Origin: Bacteroidota bacterium
GTDB taxonomy: Bacteria; Bacteroidota; Bacteroidia; Cytophagales; Cyclobacteriaceae
Direction of reading: 5' to 3'
Assembly: GCA_016866235.1 (NCBI GenBank)
Contig: VGMW01000003.1
Coordinates: 163,625 to 227,624 of the forward strand
DNA: 64,000 nt
The translations under genes and the position numbers were made by a program. Below the pieces are notes generated by a model that was not told the DNA's origin, made no database searches, and worked only from the letters and a program-made list of their open reading frames with translations. This document shows positions 46,100 through 56,943 of this stretch, one piece after another (position 1 is the stretch's first letter; each line of letters starts with the position of its first letter).

Positions 46100-47740
46100 T
46101 CAGGAAGTACCGAAAAGTGCATCGTTGATCAGACCGGTGAGTTCACTCCGCTCCTTTTGTATTCTATCTTCACCCCAATTCAGTTGCTCCGAAAAAACTT
46201 TCAATACCCCATCAAGTGTGGCAGCAACTTTGGGCAGATCGAAGTAAAGTAATCCCGTGCGTCTCACATAGAAATCAGATAATTTTTCTACCGATTCGGA
46301 GACGATGCAATGAATTACCTCCGCCTCCAATAAGGCGGTTGCGGGATCGGAGGAAATCAAAGAACGACTTTGATCAAGAATTTTTTGAGACGACATACCA
46401 TAGGTATGCATCAGCCTGTGGGCTAAATTCTTTTGAGCTATGAATTCAGGGTTATTCAAAAAGCTTTCTTTTGCCTGAAAGAAGTTTTCAAGATCCGGAT
46501 AAGAGACTGAAAGTGGTAGTCGATCCGTAACACAGTCACCAAAAACATTTTCGCCTTCATTTGAAATTTTTTCCACCACCTGGTCAACGACACGCTCTGC
46601 CATTTTACGATAGCCGGTAAGCTTACCGCCGGCAATGGATAAAAGTCCGGAGGGTGATTCAAAAATTTCGTCTTTCCTTGAAAGCTCCGAAGCTGATTTT
46701 CCATCCTCGTGAATCAGTGGCCTCAATCCCGCCCATGTACTTTCCACTTCCTGAATGGAAACGCTGGAAACAGCAAAGGCATGCGCGACTGCCTTCAACA
46801 GATATTCAACGTCCTCACTTTTGGTTACTACCGCCTCCGGATTACCCGCATAGTCGGTATCGGTGGTACCAATATAAGTTTTGCCGTCACGGGGAATTGC
46901 AAACACCATCCTTCCATCGGGTCCTTCAAAATAAACAGCCTGCCTTACAGGCACATGCTGATGATCTACCACTATGTGCACACCTTTGGTTAAGTGAAGT
47001 CGCTTTCCTTCGAGCGAACCATCTTTCAAACGAAGCTGGTCGACCCAAGGACCTGTAGCATTGACCACTACCCTTCCCTTAACCTGAAATACATTTCCGG
47101 AAAGTCCGTCAACACACTCAACACCCTGTACGTTTCCGTGTTCGTTGATAAAACCTTTCACCTCGGCATAATTGAGTGCAACCGCACCATGGTCACAAGC
47201 CGTTTTGATGATTTCGATGGTAAGCCTGGCGTCGTCGGTTCGATATTCGGTGTAGAGCGCGCCTCCAATGATTCCTTTGGTATTCAGTAAAGGTTCGGCT
47301 TTAATCGTTTGTGGCCGTGTAAGCATCATCCTTCTATCCTCCTTTCGAACGCCAGCCAGCCAATCGTAGACACTTAGTCCAAAGGAAGTAAGCCAGTAGC
47401 CTGTTGACTTTCCACCCGACAATGGAAGCAACATTTTTTCTGGCAAGACCAGATGCGGTGCAATTTTATGAACCACGGCTCTTTCGCTGCCCACCTCATG
47501 GACCAATCCGAATTCAAGCTGTTTCAGGTAACGGAGTCCACCGTGAATTAATTTGGTAGAACGGCTGCTGGTTCCGTAGGCGAAGTCATGCTTTTCCAGC
47601 ATACAAACCTTTAAGCCTCTGGTAGCGGCGTCCAGTAAAATTCCTGCGCCTGTTATCCCACCACCAATAACAATCAGGTCGAAGGGAGCCTCTGTGAGGG
47701 CTGTTTTGGTTTCGTTTCGATGTAGTGCTGAAAGGGTCAA
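46100..47740 (-). CDS. glpD: FAD-dependent glycerol-3-phosphate dehydrogenase
   Basis: The enzyme oxidises sn-glycerol 3-phosphate to dihydroxyacetone phosphate at the membrane and passes electrons to quinone. The FAD loop DLIVIGGGITGAGIL is near residue 21, and GTSSRSTKLIHGGLRYL is the family signature. A second (VVNATGPWVDQLR) and the GAPDH-type substrate segment (FAIPRDGKTYIGTTDTDY) follow, and the C-terminal helical cap is complete. The 546 residues match the respiratory GlpD. glpK lies 66 bases upstream on the same strand, so the pair is a glycerol-use operon. No glpF gene is adjacent. Confidence 0.96.
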   Translation of the reverse strand: MTLSALHRNETKTALTEAPFDLIVIGGGITGAGILLDAATRGLKVCMLEKHDFAYGTSSRSTKLIHGGLRYLKQLEFGLVHEVGSERAVVHKIAPHLVLPEKMLLPLSGGKSTGYWLTSFGLSVYDWLAGVRKEDRRMMLTRPQTIKAEPLLNTKGIIGGALYTEYRTDDARLTIEIIKTACDHGAVALNYAEVKGFINEHGNVQGVECVDGLSGNVFQVKGRVVVNATGPWVDQLRLKDGSLEGKRLHLTKGVHIVVDHQHVPVRQAVYFEGPDGRMVFAIPRDGKTYIGTTDTDYAGNPEAVVTKSEDVEYLLKAVAHAFAVSSVSIQEVESTWAGLRPLIHEDGKSASELSRKDEIFESPSGLLSIAGGKLTGYRKMAERVVDQVVEKISNEGENVFGDCVTDRLPLSVSYPDLENFFQAKESFLNNPEFIAQKNLAHRLMHTYGMSSQKILDQSRSLISSDPATALLEAEVIHCIVSESVEKLSDFYVRRTGLLYFDLPKVAATLDGVLKVFSEQLNWGEDRIQKERSELTGLINDALFGTS

Positions 47741-47806
47741 GAAACTGAAGTTTAAACCTCGGCTTAAGTTCGGCTATGATTAAAATACATCCAATGACCG
47801 TTTACA

Positions 47807-49291
47807 TCAATGTTCAGCCCAATCCTTTGATCTTTCAACCGCCTTTAGCCAACGTGAATACAATCGATCCCGTTTTTCAGATGCCATGACTGGGTTGAAA
47901 GACTTATCGAGTTTACGCAGTTCGGAGAGTTCTGATTTTTTCCATAGACCTGAAGCAACACCGGCCAGCCAGGCTGCCCCGGTTGCGGTTGATTCCACAT
48001 TGGCAGGGCGCTCGACAGATGAACCCAACATATCGGATTGAAATTGCATCAGGTAATTGTTCATGGAAGCGCCACCATCGACTTTCAGACTTCGAATGTG
48101 AATCCCTGCATCTTTTTCCATGGCTGTTAGAATATCCTTGGTCTGATAGGCTAAAGATTCAAGCGTCGCTTTCACCAGATGGTCTTTTCCAGTATCGCGG
48201 GTCAAGCCGAAAACGGCACCGCGGGCATACATATCCCAATAAGGCGCACCAAGGCCTGCAAATGCAGGAACCACAAACACATCGCTTTCACCCTTTACCT
48301 TTTTAGCAAAATATTCTGAATCGGAGGACTGATCGATCATACGAAGACCATCACGTAGCCATTGGATTGCAGCACCTGCAATAAAAACACTTCCCTCCAA
48401 AGCATATTCAACCTTATTATCCAATCCCCATGCAATGGTGGTGATAAGTCCGTTCGTTGAAATTTTTGGCTGCGTACCGGTGTTCATCAACATAAAGCAA
48501 CCCGTGCCATAAGTATTCTTTGCATCGCCAGGTTGAAAGCAGGCCTGTCCAAACAAAGCTGCTTGTTGGTCGCCCGCTACACCCATGATTGGAATCAATT
48601 TGCCATCCAGGTCGGCATCACCGAAATGACCGGCGCTGGGCAATGCCCGTGGCAGCATCGCGGCAGGAATATGAAGATCATTCAAAAGTTTTTCATCCCA
48701 TTGAAGTGCATTGATGTCAAACAGCATGGTCCTGGATGCATTGGAGTAATCGGTTACATGGGCTTTCCCTCCTGACAGATTCCAGATGAGCCATGAATCG
48801 ATGGTGCCGAACGCCAACTCGCCTGCCTCAGCTTTTTGTCTTGCTCCGGGAACATTGTCCAGAATCCAATTGACTTTTGTTCCTGAGAAATAAGCATCGA
48901 TAACCAACCCAGTTATTTTTTTTACGTGTTCTGACAAACCACGAGCCTTTAACTGATCACAAAAAGAGGCAGTACGTCGATCTTGCCAGACGATGGCAGG
49001 ATAAACAGGTCGTCCTGACTTTTTTTCCCATACCACCGTTGTTTCCCTTTGATTGGTGATACCGATTGCGCGCAGATCGGTGGATTTTATTGAAGCTTTT
49101 AGAATCGCCTCATGGATTACCGCCATTTGGGTGGATAAAATTTCAGACGGATCATGTTCTACCCAACCTGCTTTCGGATAATACTGACGGAATTCCTGTT
49201 GAGCAACACTTTTGATGGAACCATCCTTCGCAAAAACCATTGCCCTGGAGCTCGTAGTACCCTGATCGATCGCTAGAATAAAATCACCCAT
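47807..49291 (-). CDS. glpK: Glycerol kinase
   Basis: GlpK phosphorylates glycerol to glycerol 3-phosphate with ATP, feeding glpD immediately downstream. The FGGY-kinase features are intact: the phosphate-1 loop [11 protein letters not shown] at about 6-16, [11 protein letters not shown] with the Arg/Glu pair that binds glycerol, the Asp-containing [23 protein letters not shown] and [14 protein letters not shown]. The 494 residues match the family. Confidence 0.97.
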   Translation of the reverse strand: MGDFILAIDQGTTSSRAMVFAKDGSIKSVAQQEFRQYYPKAGWVEHDPSEILSTQMAVIHEAILKASIKSTDLRAIGITNQRETTVVWEKKSGRPVYPAIVWQDRRTASFCDQLKARGLSEHVKKITGLVIDAYFSGTKVNWILDNVPGARQKAEAGELAFGTIDSWLIWNLSGGKAHVTDYSNASRTMLFDINALQWDEKLLNDLHIPAAMLPRALPSAGHFGDADLDGKLIPIMGVAGDQQAALFGQACFQPGDAKNTYGTGCFMLMNTGTQPKISTNGLITTIAWGLDNKVEYALEGSVFIAGAAIQWLRDGLRMIDQSSDSEYFAKKVKGESDVFVVPAFAGLGAPYWDMYARGAVFGLTRDTGKDHLVKATLESLAYQTKDILTAMEKDAGIHIRSLKVDGGASMNNYLMQFQSDMLGSSVERPANVESTATGAAWLAGVASGLWKKSELSELRKLDKSFNPVMASEKRDRLYSRWLKAVERSKDWAEH

Positions 49292-49352
49292 GGTATAAAC
49301 TGGTTAAAAAGTTTTGAGGGAAGAAGTTACGAAGAAGTGCACAGATCAAAAT

Positions 49353-50003
49353 TTAATTCGGTTGCCCATTGATTACCTCCTTTACAATCTGCCTGAATTC
49401 GGATAAAATCATGGCTGTTGCACCCCAAACGATTTGTCCTTCAGCAATAAAGTGGGGCGCCTTGAGGGTGTATCCGGAGGCGTTGATCTCTGTGACACCC
49501 AACGCCTGATCCAACATCAAATCCATAAGGTTCATGGACAGAATTTGTTTGACTTCACGTGGATCCGGATTGAATTCTCCTGGACCGGGAAGCCATCCAA
49601 CAAAAGGATGTACCATGAAATTACTTGGGATCACATGAAAGGGCGTTAATCCACCGAGCATTTTAATTCGATCTGATGGTATGCCAATTTCTTCCATGGT
49701 TTCTCTTATGGCTGCAGCGGGTGGTTCTTCTGATGGTTCAACCTTTCCACCAGGCAGGCTTACCTGGCCACTGTGGGTACCGCCATAATCTGTGCGGAGG
49801 ATCAGTGGAAATGATAGACTTTCTTTGGATCCTTGAAGCAGGATTAATACCCCTCCGGCTTTCGGTGGTGTATCGTGACTGAATCTTTTTCGGGCTATGG
49901 CATCCGGAACAGCTCGGGCAAGATCGTGGGCAACCTTACCAGGCAGAGGTGCACTGAGTCGGACCTGGAGTTTTTCAAAAAAGAGTTCTGGATGGGTGAT
50001 CAC
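49353..50003 (-). CDS. NUDIX hydrolase, CoA pyrophosphatase type
   Basis: The Nudix box fits GX5EX7REUXEEXGU exactly (G-KVEPS-E-EPPAAAI-RETMEEIGI). The upstream LLLQGSKESLSFPLILRT and the surrounding TDYGGTHSGQVSLPGG match the NudL/CoAse group, which cleaves CoA to 4'-phosphopantetheine and 3',5'-ADP. Of 216 residues, the terminal helices are slightly long. The start is a GTG at 50003 that overlaps the stop of the TPR lipoprotein gene. No divergent neighbours inform the role. Confidence 0.88.
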   Translation of the reverse strand: MITHPELFFEKLQVRLSAPLPGKVAHDLARAVPDAIARKRFSHDTPPKAGGVLILLQGSKESLSFPLILRTDYGGTHSGQVSLPGGKVEPSEEPPAAAIRETMEEIGIPSDRIKMLGGLTPFHVIPSNFMVHPFVGWLPGPGEFNPDPREVKQILSMNLMDLMLDQALGVTEINASGYTLKAPHFIAEGQIVWGATAMILSEFRQIVKEVINGQPN

Positions 50004-51019
50004 CGTGAACAGATTTTCAAGAGGTTATCGTAGCGACCTGATTTTTCTACCGATCGATTGAACCATTGGCAGGCGTCTGACTTCTTGTTTTGAGCGGCGA
50101 GGGAGGCAGCAAAAAAGTAATTGATGCGGTCGACGGAGGAATCCATAGAAAGAACTTGCCGGAACAGACGCTCAGCCGAGGGGAATTCTTTTTTCTCCAT
50201 GTAGATAAGGGCGCGGTTTCTGTAAACCCATGGATTGTCTGGTTCCAGCGACATGCTCTTGTTGATGTCGGCTTCGGCTTGAGCCAGATTACCTTTCAGT
50301 AAAAAAATGTAGCCTCGATTGTTGATGAAGTGTGGATGGGCGGATTGCAGTTCAAGTGCTTGGGAGATTTTAAAGAGTGCACTGTCTGTTTTTCCGGATT
50401 CAGCATCAATCATAGAAAGGGCATTCCAGGCCTCCGCTGAATTTGAATCTATTGAGAGCGCATGTTTTAAATCAACTGACGCCAGATCATTTTTACCTTT
50501 AAAGAAATACAAAGTGCCGCGGTTCACCCACCATTCTGGCTCATCAGGTTCCCTGGCGAGGACGGCGTCCATGGCGGCTACAGCCTCATCAAATTTTTTA
50601 AGCCGCATGAGTACGATACTTTTTAAAACAAGTCCGGGAATGGTATCGGGCGCAAAGGACAAAAACTTATCGGCATCGCTTAGGGCCAGGAATAAAGCAC
50701 CGTCTTCGAGATGGGCATTGGCGCGGTTGAGGTAAAAGTCTTTTCGGGGTGAGCACTGAATGGCCTGATCGTACCAGTCGATGGATTCAGCGAAATGTCC
50801 AGTTTGGAAAGCAACGGTTCCAAGGTTGTTGAGGGCATCAGAGAAGCAGGCATCAAGACGCAGTGATTCTTTATAGTAGTTGGCCGCTGTTTGGTAATCC
50901 TGTTTTTCCAGTGCAAGGTTTCCTTTCAAGAGCAGCTGCTGTAACTGGTGGGACTTATCGCTACAAGAAATAAGGGTCATTATCAGTCCCAATAAAAGGC
51001 AGGTAGATGAACGCATCAT
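50000..51019 (-). CDS. TPR-repeat lipoprotein
   Basis: I place the start at the ATG at 51019 (MMRSSTCLLLGLIMTLISCSD; lipobox Cys at residue 19); the frame stays open to 51202, but the extra 61 residues look non-coding and would bury the signal. An ATG at 51043 (MYKIF) is an alternative. The body has about eight TPR units, each with the A-x-x-x-Y-x-x-A-I/L spacing (ALEKQDYQTAANYYKESL, GHFAESIDWYDQAI, KFDEAVAAMDAVL, NLAQAEADINKSM). It is probably a scaffold in the periplasm and is translationally coupled to the NUDIX gene. Confidence 0.85.
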   Translation of the reverse strand: MMRSSTCLLLGLIMTLISCSDKSHQLQQLLLKGNLALEKQDYQTAANYYKESLRLDACFSDALNNLGTVAFQTGHFAESIDWYDQAIQCSPRKDFYLNRANAHLEDGALFLALSDADKFLSFAPDTIPGLVLKSIVLMRLKKFDEAVAAMDAVLAREPDEPEWWVNRGTLYFFKGKNDLASVDLKHALSIDSNSAEAWNALSMIDAESGKTDSALFKISQALELQSAHPHFINNRGYIFLLKGNLAQAEADINKSMSLEPDNPWVYRNRALIYMEKKEFPSAERLFRQVLSMDSSVDRINYFFAASLAAQNKKSDACQWFNRSVEKSGRYDNLLKICSR

Positions 51020-51155
51020 TATTGACGAAAAAATCTTATACATCGACACCTTGAAATTTTTTTCAAAGGAACTGAAACATTTGAAAACAGGCTTCGTTTT
51101 TAGGATTGGAATTGAGATTCTTTCGATTCCATGTAGGTTTAGGTTTAGGGTAAGG

Positions 51156-51190
51156 AGCCCCTTCGGACGGAAGGGGTTCTTTATTTTTTG
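51156..51190 (+). terminator. Unassigned intrinsic-terminator-like hairpin
   Basis: AGCCCCTTC (51156-51164), loop GGACG, GAAGGGGTT (51170-51178), then CTTTATTTTTTG. The stem of 9 bp has one G-T wobble and is followed by a T-rich tract on the plus strand. No plus-strand gene lies upstream nearer than moaE at 46091, so the hairpin has no known transcript. It may end a small RNA. Confidence 0.55.
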
Positions 51191-51275
51191 TCTTTTTTCC
51201 AAACCGCTGATTTCAAAGAGAACCTCATCAAATACCCATTTTGGAATAACTTGCGGCCGATAAATTTAATCGGTC

Positions 51276-51779
51276 ATGAAAATCAGCCATTTAGCTTTCA
51301 TTTTATTAATAAATGCTGTTCAAATTAGTTTTGGTCAGCAAAAGTCCAATCCTTTTAAGCCCAATCCGGAATACAATAAAATAACCGACAAAGAATGGGC
51401 TGAACGTTTAAGCCCTGAGGAATACCGGATTCTAAGGCAGAAGGGTACAGAAAGAGCATTTACCGGCAAATACCTTAACAACCATGATCAGGGCACCTAT
51501 GTGTGCGCGGGCTGCGGGCAACCACTTTTCAGTTCCGAGACCAAATTTGAATCAGGCAGTGGATGGCCTAGTTTTTACAAGCCGGTAGCCGATAAAAATG
51601 TGGCTGTGGTTGCTGATTACAGTTACAATATGGTCAGAGAGGAAGTCCTTTGCAGCAAATGTGGCGGACATTTGGGCCATGTATTTGATGACGGACCAAA
51701 ACCTACCGGAAAAAGATTTTGTCTTAATTCAGGTGCAATGAAATTCAAAAAAGAAACCAACACAGGAAGTAAAAAATGA
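51276..51779 (+). CDS. msrB: Peptide-methionine (R)-S-oxide reductase, exported
   Basis: MsrB repairs oxidised methionine (R-sulfoxide). The zinc pairs are present as CAGCG and CSKCGGH, and the catalytic Cys sits in RFCLNSGA. A signal peptide (about 1-20, ending SFGQ) suggests a periplasmic site, which is common in Bacteroidota. The 167 residues include the usual [21 protein letters not shown] lead-in. TAACTTGC at 51247-51254 could serve as a -7 box. It overlaps the next gene by four bases, so they form an operon. Confidence 0.93.
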   Translation: MKISHLAFILLINAVQISFGQQKSNPFKPNPEYNKITDKEWAERLSPEEYRILRQKGTERAFTGKYLNNHDQGTYVCAGCGQPLFSSETKFESGSGWPSFYKPVADKNVAVVADYSYNMVREEVLCSKCGGHLGHVFDDGPKPTGKRFCLNSGAMKFKKETNTGSKK

Positions 51780-52975
51780 TTTACGACGTTGTAATCGTTG
51801 GCGGTGGAATTACTGGATTGGCCACTGCGCTTAGACTTCAAAAACAGAAGCCGGGATTAAAGATTGCTGTGCTCGAAAAGGAGGGCAAGGTGGCTATGCA
51901 CCAGACCGGCAACAACAGTGGCGTTATTCACTCCGGGATTTATTATAAACCAGGAAGTCTTAAGGCGCAAAATTGCATCCGTGGCTATCAGATGCTGATC
52001 GACTTTTGCACTGAGCATCAGGTCCCATTCGAGCGATGCGGCAAAATCATTGTTGCGACCGACGAAAAAGAAAAACCACTGCTTGAAACTATTTATGTCC
52101 GAGGAGGCGCGAACGGACTTTCGGGCCTTAAGAAACTGAGCGCTGGTGAATTAAAGGAATATGAGCCACACGTTGCCGGAATCGAAGGAATATTTGTTCC
52201 TCAGACCGGGATTGTTGATTACAGACTGGTCTCTGAGAAATATGCGGCTTTAATCGTTCGAAATGGTGCCAAACTGGTCATGGAGACCAAAGCCTTATCG
52301 ATTATAAAGAATGGTGTTACCAGTATTGTAAAAACAACCAAGGGTGATTTCGAAACCAGGCTGGTAGTAAGTTGTGCTGGTTTGTATTCAGACAAATTAG
52401 CCAATATGACCGGGGAAGGAAAGGATGTTAAAATCGTTCCATTCCGGGGAGAATATTATAAACTGAAAAAGGAAAAGGAATACCTGGTAAAAAATCTAAT
52501 CTATCCGGTACCGGATCCTAATTTTCCTTTTCTCGGTGTACACTTCACCAGAATGGCGAAGGGCGGCGTTGAAGCCGGACCCAATGCAGTGCTGGCCTTT
52601 AGTCGGGAGGGTTATAAAAAATCTGACATCAACCTGGGCGAACTTACCGAAACTTTGCTTTGGCCGGGATTTCAAAAAGTTGCTGCCAAATATTGGAAAA
52701 CAGGCCTAGGTGAAATGTACCGTTCATTTTCAAAGGCCGCCTTCACGAAAGCACTACAAAAATTAATTCCTGAAATTCAACAAGACGATCTGGTGGATGG
52801 AGGAGCAGGCGTTCGTGCGCAAGCATGCGACCGTACCGGTGGACTGGTCGACGATTTCCTGATCTATGAATCGGATCGTGCAATCCACATTACCAATGCC
52901 CCTTCCCCTGCTGCGACCTCTTCCCTATCGATCGGCGAAACCGTAGCAGGAATGGCTTTAAAAAGAATCGGCTGA
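51776..52975 (+). CDS. lhgO: L-2-hydroxyglutarate oxidase
   Basis: This FAD enzyme oxidises L-2-hydroxyglutarate to 2-oxoglutarate, passing electrons to quinone or oxygen. The FAD loop [20 protein letters not shown] opens the protein. The [20 protein letters not shown] motif is a hallmark of the LhgO family. The later [14 protein letters not shown] and [13 protein letters not shown], and the terminal [17 protein letters not shown], are also family features. The 399 residues match. It is translationally coupled to msrB, an unusual partner, and converges end to end with the PorP/SprF gene, with no gap. Confidence 0.93.
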   Translation: MIYDVVIVGGGITGLATALRLQKQKPGLKIAVLEKEGKVAMHQTGNNSGVIHSGIYYKPGSLKAQNCIRGYQMLIDFCTEHQVPFERCGKIIVATDEKEKPLLETIYVRGGANGLSGLKKLSAGELKEYEPHVAGIEGIFVPQTGIVDYRLVSEKYAALIVRNGAKLVMETKALSIIKNGVTSIVKTTKGDFETRLVVSCAGLYSDKLANMTGEGKDVKIVPFRGEYYKLKKEKEYLVKNLIYPVPDPNFPFLGVHFTRMAKGGVEAGPNAVLAFSREGYKKSDINLGELTETLLWPGFQKVAAKYWKTGLGEMYRSFSKAAFTKALQKLIPEIQQDDLVDGGAGVRAQACDRTGGLVDDFLIYESDRAIHITNAPSPAATSSLSIGETVAGMALKRIG

Positions 52976-53893
52976 TTACCAATATGAGGGACATTCCAGA
53001 CCACGATGGATTCTGGATATTTTAATCCTGTAGTTGACCATCAGCTCATGTGTTCCGGCAGAGAACCGGTTGATGTCCGATACGGTAAAATCATAAGCAT
53101 AGCCGACGTGGAAGTTGTCGTTGAGCTGAAGTTCAAATAACCCAACCAGTCCTTCTTTTAGTCGGTAGGAAACACCAAGTCCTACTTGCTTAAAGAGTAC
53201 AAAGGTCGAGTTAATGTCCATGCTGAGCGGTGCTTTATCCTGGAATCGCAGCAACGCACTTGGAAACCATTGAACCGCATCAGAAATCGGGAGGGTAATT
53301 CCGGCGGTGAGGTAATAATAACGTTGCTGACGAGCACCAAACAAAGTGGTGTCAATTTTCAACATTCTATTGTTCAGAATGTAGGGCACTGAAAATCCTA
53401 TGAAATAATCCTTGTGTCTCAAATAGAGTCCCGAACCAAAATTCGGATTCAGCCGCTGGAGTGTTCCACCCAGCTTGGGATCGTTGGGATTTTTAAGATC
53501 GAGCTTGGTAAAATCAGAACGGAAATTATTGAAACCCGCTTGAAGTCCCATCGATAAGGAGGTTGTCTTATCGAGATTGATTCGATACGCATAGGTACCA
53601 TAGAAGGAAACATCTTCATGGATTCCAATTTTATCGGCGGCAGCAATGAAACCCAGTCCGAGTTTGTTTCTTAAGAATCCGGAGTGAACAGAAGTGGTAA
53701 ACGTTTTAGGCGCTCCTTCAAGGTTGATCCACTGATTTCGGTAGATGGATGTGGTGCTCAGTTGTACCTGGGTACCGGTATAGGCAGGGTTAATCAACAT
53801 TGGATCGAACATGTACAGCGACTGAATGGGTCGCTGCTGACCATTGGCAGTTAGAGAAAGTAAGAGCAATATGATGAGGCCAAATTGTCTCAT
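52976..53893 (-). CDS. PorP/SprF-family T9SS outer-membrane protein
   Basis: The signal peptide ends in TANGQQRP. A family-specific start follows (QSLYMFDPMLINPAYTG), then barrel strands (LGLGFIAAADKIGIHEDVSFYGTYAYRI, LGSGLYLRHKDYFIGFSVPYI, and FELQLNDNFHVGYAYDF) and the closing ELMVNYRIKI. PorP/SprF proteins act with T9SS type B cargo as surface-attachment partners. Its start overlaps the end of the type B gene by four bases, so the pair is a typical cargo-plus-anchor unit. The 305 residues match. Confidence 0.92.
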   Translation of the reverse strand: MRQFGLIILLLLSLTANGQQRPIQSLYMFDPMLINPAYTGTQVQLSTTSIYRNQWINLEGAPKTFTTSVHSGFLRNKLGLGFIAAADKIGIHEDVSFYGTYAYRINLDKTTSLSMGLQAGFNNFRSDFTKLDLKNPNDPKLGGTLQRLNPNFGSGLYLRHKDYFIGFSVPYILNNRMLKIDTTLFGARQQRYYYLTAGITLPISDAVQWFPSALLRFQDKAPLSMDINSTFVLFKQVGLGVSYRLKEGLVGLFELQLNDNFHVGYAYDFTVSDINRFSAGTHELMVNYRIKISRIHRGLECPSYW

Positions 53894-56691
53894 CGCGTAA
53901 TCTCAATGTAACCCGCAACCGGTTTAGAACCGTCGCGCTTATCAATAATATAGAAATAGGTACCATCGGGCAGGTCGCGTCCCTGAAGGTATAAACCATT
54001 GACTCCTATTCCTTCAAACCGGACATCGGCATTGTTGTAGCTCGTTGCCTCATAGACCAGGATTCCAGAACGGTTGAAAATCTTGACATTGTTGTTCGGG
54101 AAATTGGTGATACAATCGATGATGAAAAAATCGTTGTTGCCGTCATTATCCTTGGAGATACCGTTGAATGTGGCAATTTCAGTTGGTACCTCAACCTCGG
54201 CAGAAGCATTACACTGCTCACGGTTAAAAACCGTTGCCCTGTATCTGCCCGGGTACAAATTAAAAGCTTGCACTCCCTTCAGGTCTGGAATGATTTGATT
54301 GGTTGTGAGATCGAGCCATGCGACACTGTCCACCAACACTGAAACCGTATCACCCGGATCTAAAACTGTTTCAGCGAGTGCGAAACCAATGGGAGGTTTA
54401 CCTGAATCCGCGCAGAAGGCAGCCTTGGCCGACATTTTCACCGAGAATTTCTTTGTGCGGTCATCAATTTTGATCAGTGCCGGCTTAGATCGGCAGGCGG
54501 TGGTCAAATCCTGAGCGACCACAGCGTAATCACCTGATTCGAGATCGAGGTAGTCGATTCCCGTAAAGTCAGCGGTACCGGAGTCGGTTGTACCCTCAAA
54601 CCAATCGAAGAGGAAGTCAACGGTCTTCCCTTTTACGGTCACCGTAGCCGAACCGTTTGCCATGAGCGGCGCACAATTGGTCTGATGGGTAAGAACAAGT
54701 GGATTTGGTGATGGAGGAAGAATTCTTCCATCGGTGATGGTTCCGGTTTTTTGGTTCTTGCAAGAAGTGAAATTGTTGGTTACTTCAACTTTGTAGGTGC
54801 CTTTGGTTTGACCGATTAGTGTATTGTTTTGAATGATGAAGACATCGGGACTGGAGGAGAACCAGTCGAAGGTATAACCACCTACTTTTCCACCATCGGC
54901 GGTTGCGGAGAGCTGACCATTATCAATGAAAGGCGTGCAATTGGTGAGCGGATTTTCTTCGAGAACAGCTACCACCGGCAGCACAGTATCGTCCTTTACT
55001 TCTTCACTGGCTGTTACCTCACAACCAGTGTTCACATCCCTAACACGAACATCGTAAGTGGCTTTCTGTAATCCTGAGGTGATGAATGTGCCTGGCAAGC
55101 CAGTGGTGGGATTGGGCGGCATTGCCTGTTCACCGGCTAGGGAACCACCTCTTATAAATGCATCAAACAGATATTGAGGGAACGGATACTGGTTGTTGGG
55201 AATGGCAAATTCAGAAAGATTAATCACGCGAACGGAAACCGATCCGTTGGGTAAGCCTGGCGCACAATTGGTCAGCTCCTCTCCTCCGGTGGCGATGGCA
55301 GGTCCAAATGATTTCGAATCGTCTTTTACAATAAAGAAATTGCTTACAGAGCATCCTGTTCCTGAATCAAATGCACGGACGGAATAATTTCCTTCATCAA
55401 GGCTGCTGATCGTTTCATTGTTTGAAATTCCAGTTCCGGAACAGCCCGCTGGATCGTTGCCGCAAAGGGTGTTGAACCACGTGTAATTGAATGGACCAGC
55501 TGTAGTCCCACCCAAGGCAGTGAGCTGAGCGCTGCCAATACCATCCGTACAAACCACCTGAAGGAAATCCTGAGTGATGTCGACTGACGGAAAAATGATT
55601 TGCTCGTCAGTGATTTCAATTTCACTTTCATCGGAGACACATCCGGTGCTGTTGTCGGTTACCCTGACCAGGTATTTACCTGCAGCTAGGTTGGTCACGG
55701 TTATGCCAGTTGCTCCTGCGATAGGATTTGCGGTGGAGCCATTAAACCACTCATAATTAAAGGAAGGAGGAAGAATGCTTGGGCCGGACACCGGTAGGTT
55801 GTCTCCAATTTTTACCGAGACTACGGATGCCTGGCCATCACCAATACAGGTTATGGTTTCAATTTTGGAGAGCTCGGCGATGTTGGGGACGCTAATGGTG
55901 AGATCCTGATCAACCGTGACGCTGGTTTCAATACTACATCCGGTTATGTTGTTGAGCAGGTTTAGCACGTAGGTACCTTCAATGGCACCAGTTATGGTGC
56001 TATTGGCAGCCGTTGAATTAGCTGTTGCCGGTGCGGGCAGGGCTGCACCCGCAAAGGACCAGGTAAATACATAGGTATCTGAAGAGCCATCCGCCTCCAA
56101 TGCAGCAGCATCTATTTGCCCATTGGCCAAACTTGGGAGACATGCAAAGTTGGAAGTAAACGAAATATCGGCCTGTGGATTGGTGCTGAGGTCTTTAAGT
56201 TCCACAGTCAGCGGGTCGGTATCACAACCTGATCCTCTCACCGGATCACCATTGCGGGTTCCGACAACAAAATATTCGCCCTCACCTATTGATGGGAAAT
56301 TGGTAACTGAAAGAATGGGGCCATTGATCACGACGCCGGAAGGATCGGACAATGAGGTTGCAGAAATTGCACCCGAGTACCATTTGAACGTGTAGTCTGC
56401 AACATTGTCAACTTCCATGGAAGTAACCTCAATCCTCCCGTCAGGCAGACAGATTAACTGGTCCTGCTTGATGATTTCCAGAATGGAGGTTGGCACGCGC
56501 TGGAATTCAAGCGTTACGTCACCCGTGGATTGACAATTGTTGGTTTGGTTTGTTACAGAAATCTGATAGAGGCCGGGACCAATTCTTGCACCGACCGGAC
56601 CGCCCAAAGCCTCCGAGTTAAAGGTGGCGGGAATTGGCGCTGAGGCCCCTATCACCTCAAAACAAAAAATCTTCGCTGAATTCCGGTTCAC
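53890..56691 (-). pseudogene. 5'-truncated T9SS type B surface protein (933 aa left)
   Basis: The frame contains many repeats of about 70-100 residues, each with a Cys pair and the TNxxTGCxxxSExxxI rhythm of PKD-like/SprB-type modules (for example VRVTDNSTGCVSDESEIEITD). It ends in the type B sorting domain (FNGISKDNDGNNDFF to GYIEITR), which is cut off after T9SS export. The start is broken: the first residues (MNRNSAKIFCFE) come from antisense sequence of a barrel gene, begin at a GTG and follow an in-frame stop three codons upstream. Authentic repeat sequence seems to start at about 56655. A normal member would have a signal peptide and often thousands of residues. Not exportable as it stands. 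Confidence 0.8.
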
Positions 56692-56875
56692 CTGGGGTCA
56701 CACCAACCTGGGAACACTCCAAACCGAAAACAGGCTCAACATCCTGAATTTCGACGATACCATGATGGTAAATCTTAAAACCATTTCCTTCGATTTGTTG
56801 TACACTTTCGGGTTCGACCGCCGGCGATCGAAACAGGGTAAGAGTACCCTTAAACCGCCCACCAGGCGACGGTAA
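56651..56875 (+). pseudogene. 3' end of an outer-membrane barrel gene (headless)
   Basis: On the plus strand the frame reads SKQKIFAEFRFTWGHTNLG..., then LNILNFDDTMMVNLKTISFDLLYTFGFDRR, the paired strands and closing F-x-F pattern of a porin-family barrel C-terminus. No signal or earlier strands exist; the frame runs backwards into sequence antisense to the type B gene. About 75 residues remain. It lies 68 bases before gltA. This gene and the type B gene meet head to head at about 56650. Confidence 0.7.
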
Positions 56876-56916
56876 TTAATTGTTACACCAAATTTTTTAC
56901 TCATCCGGCACTGGCT

Positions 56917-56924
56917 TAATTTTG
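56917..56924 (+). promoter_or_regulatory. Probable -7 box for gltA
   Basis: TAATTTTG matches the TAnnTTTG consensus exactly and ends 19 bases before the gltA ATG at 56944. The -33 region has only a T run rather than a TTG. Confidence 0.45.
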
Positions 56925-56943
56925 ACCGCATTTGAATAGAGCC

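Noticed and set aside
51043..51202. Long N-terminal extension of the TPR lipoprotein
   Set aside because: The extra residues precede a perfect lipoprotein signal and look like translated leader DNA; an internal ATG fits export better.
56932..56943. TTG at 56932 as the gltA start
   Set aside because: It would add MNRA before the canonical MSEKAQLI start and would lie within eight bases of the -7 box; the ATG at 56944 is better supported.
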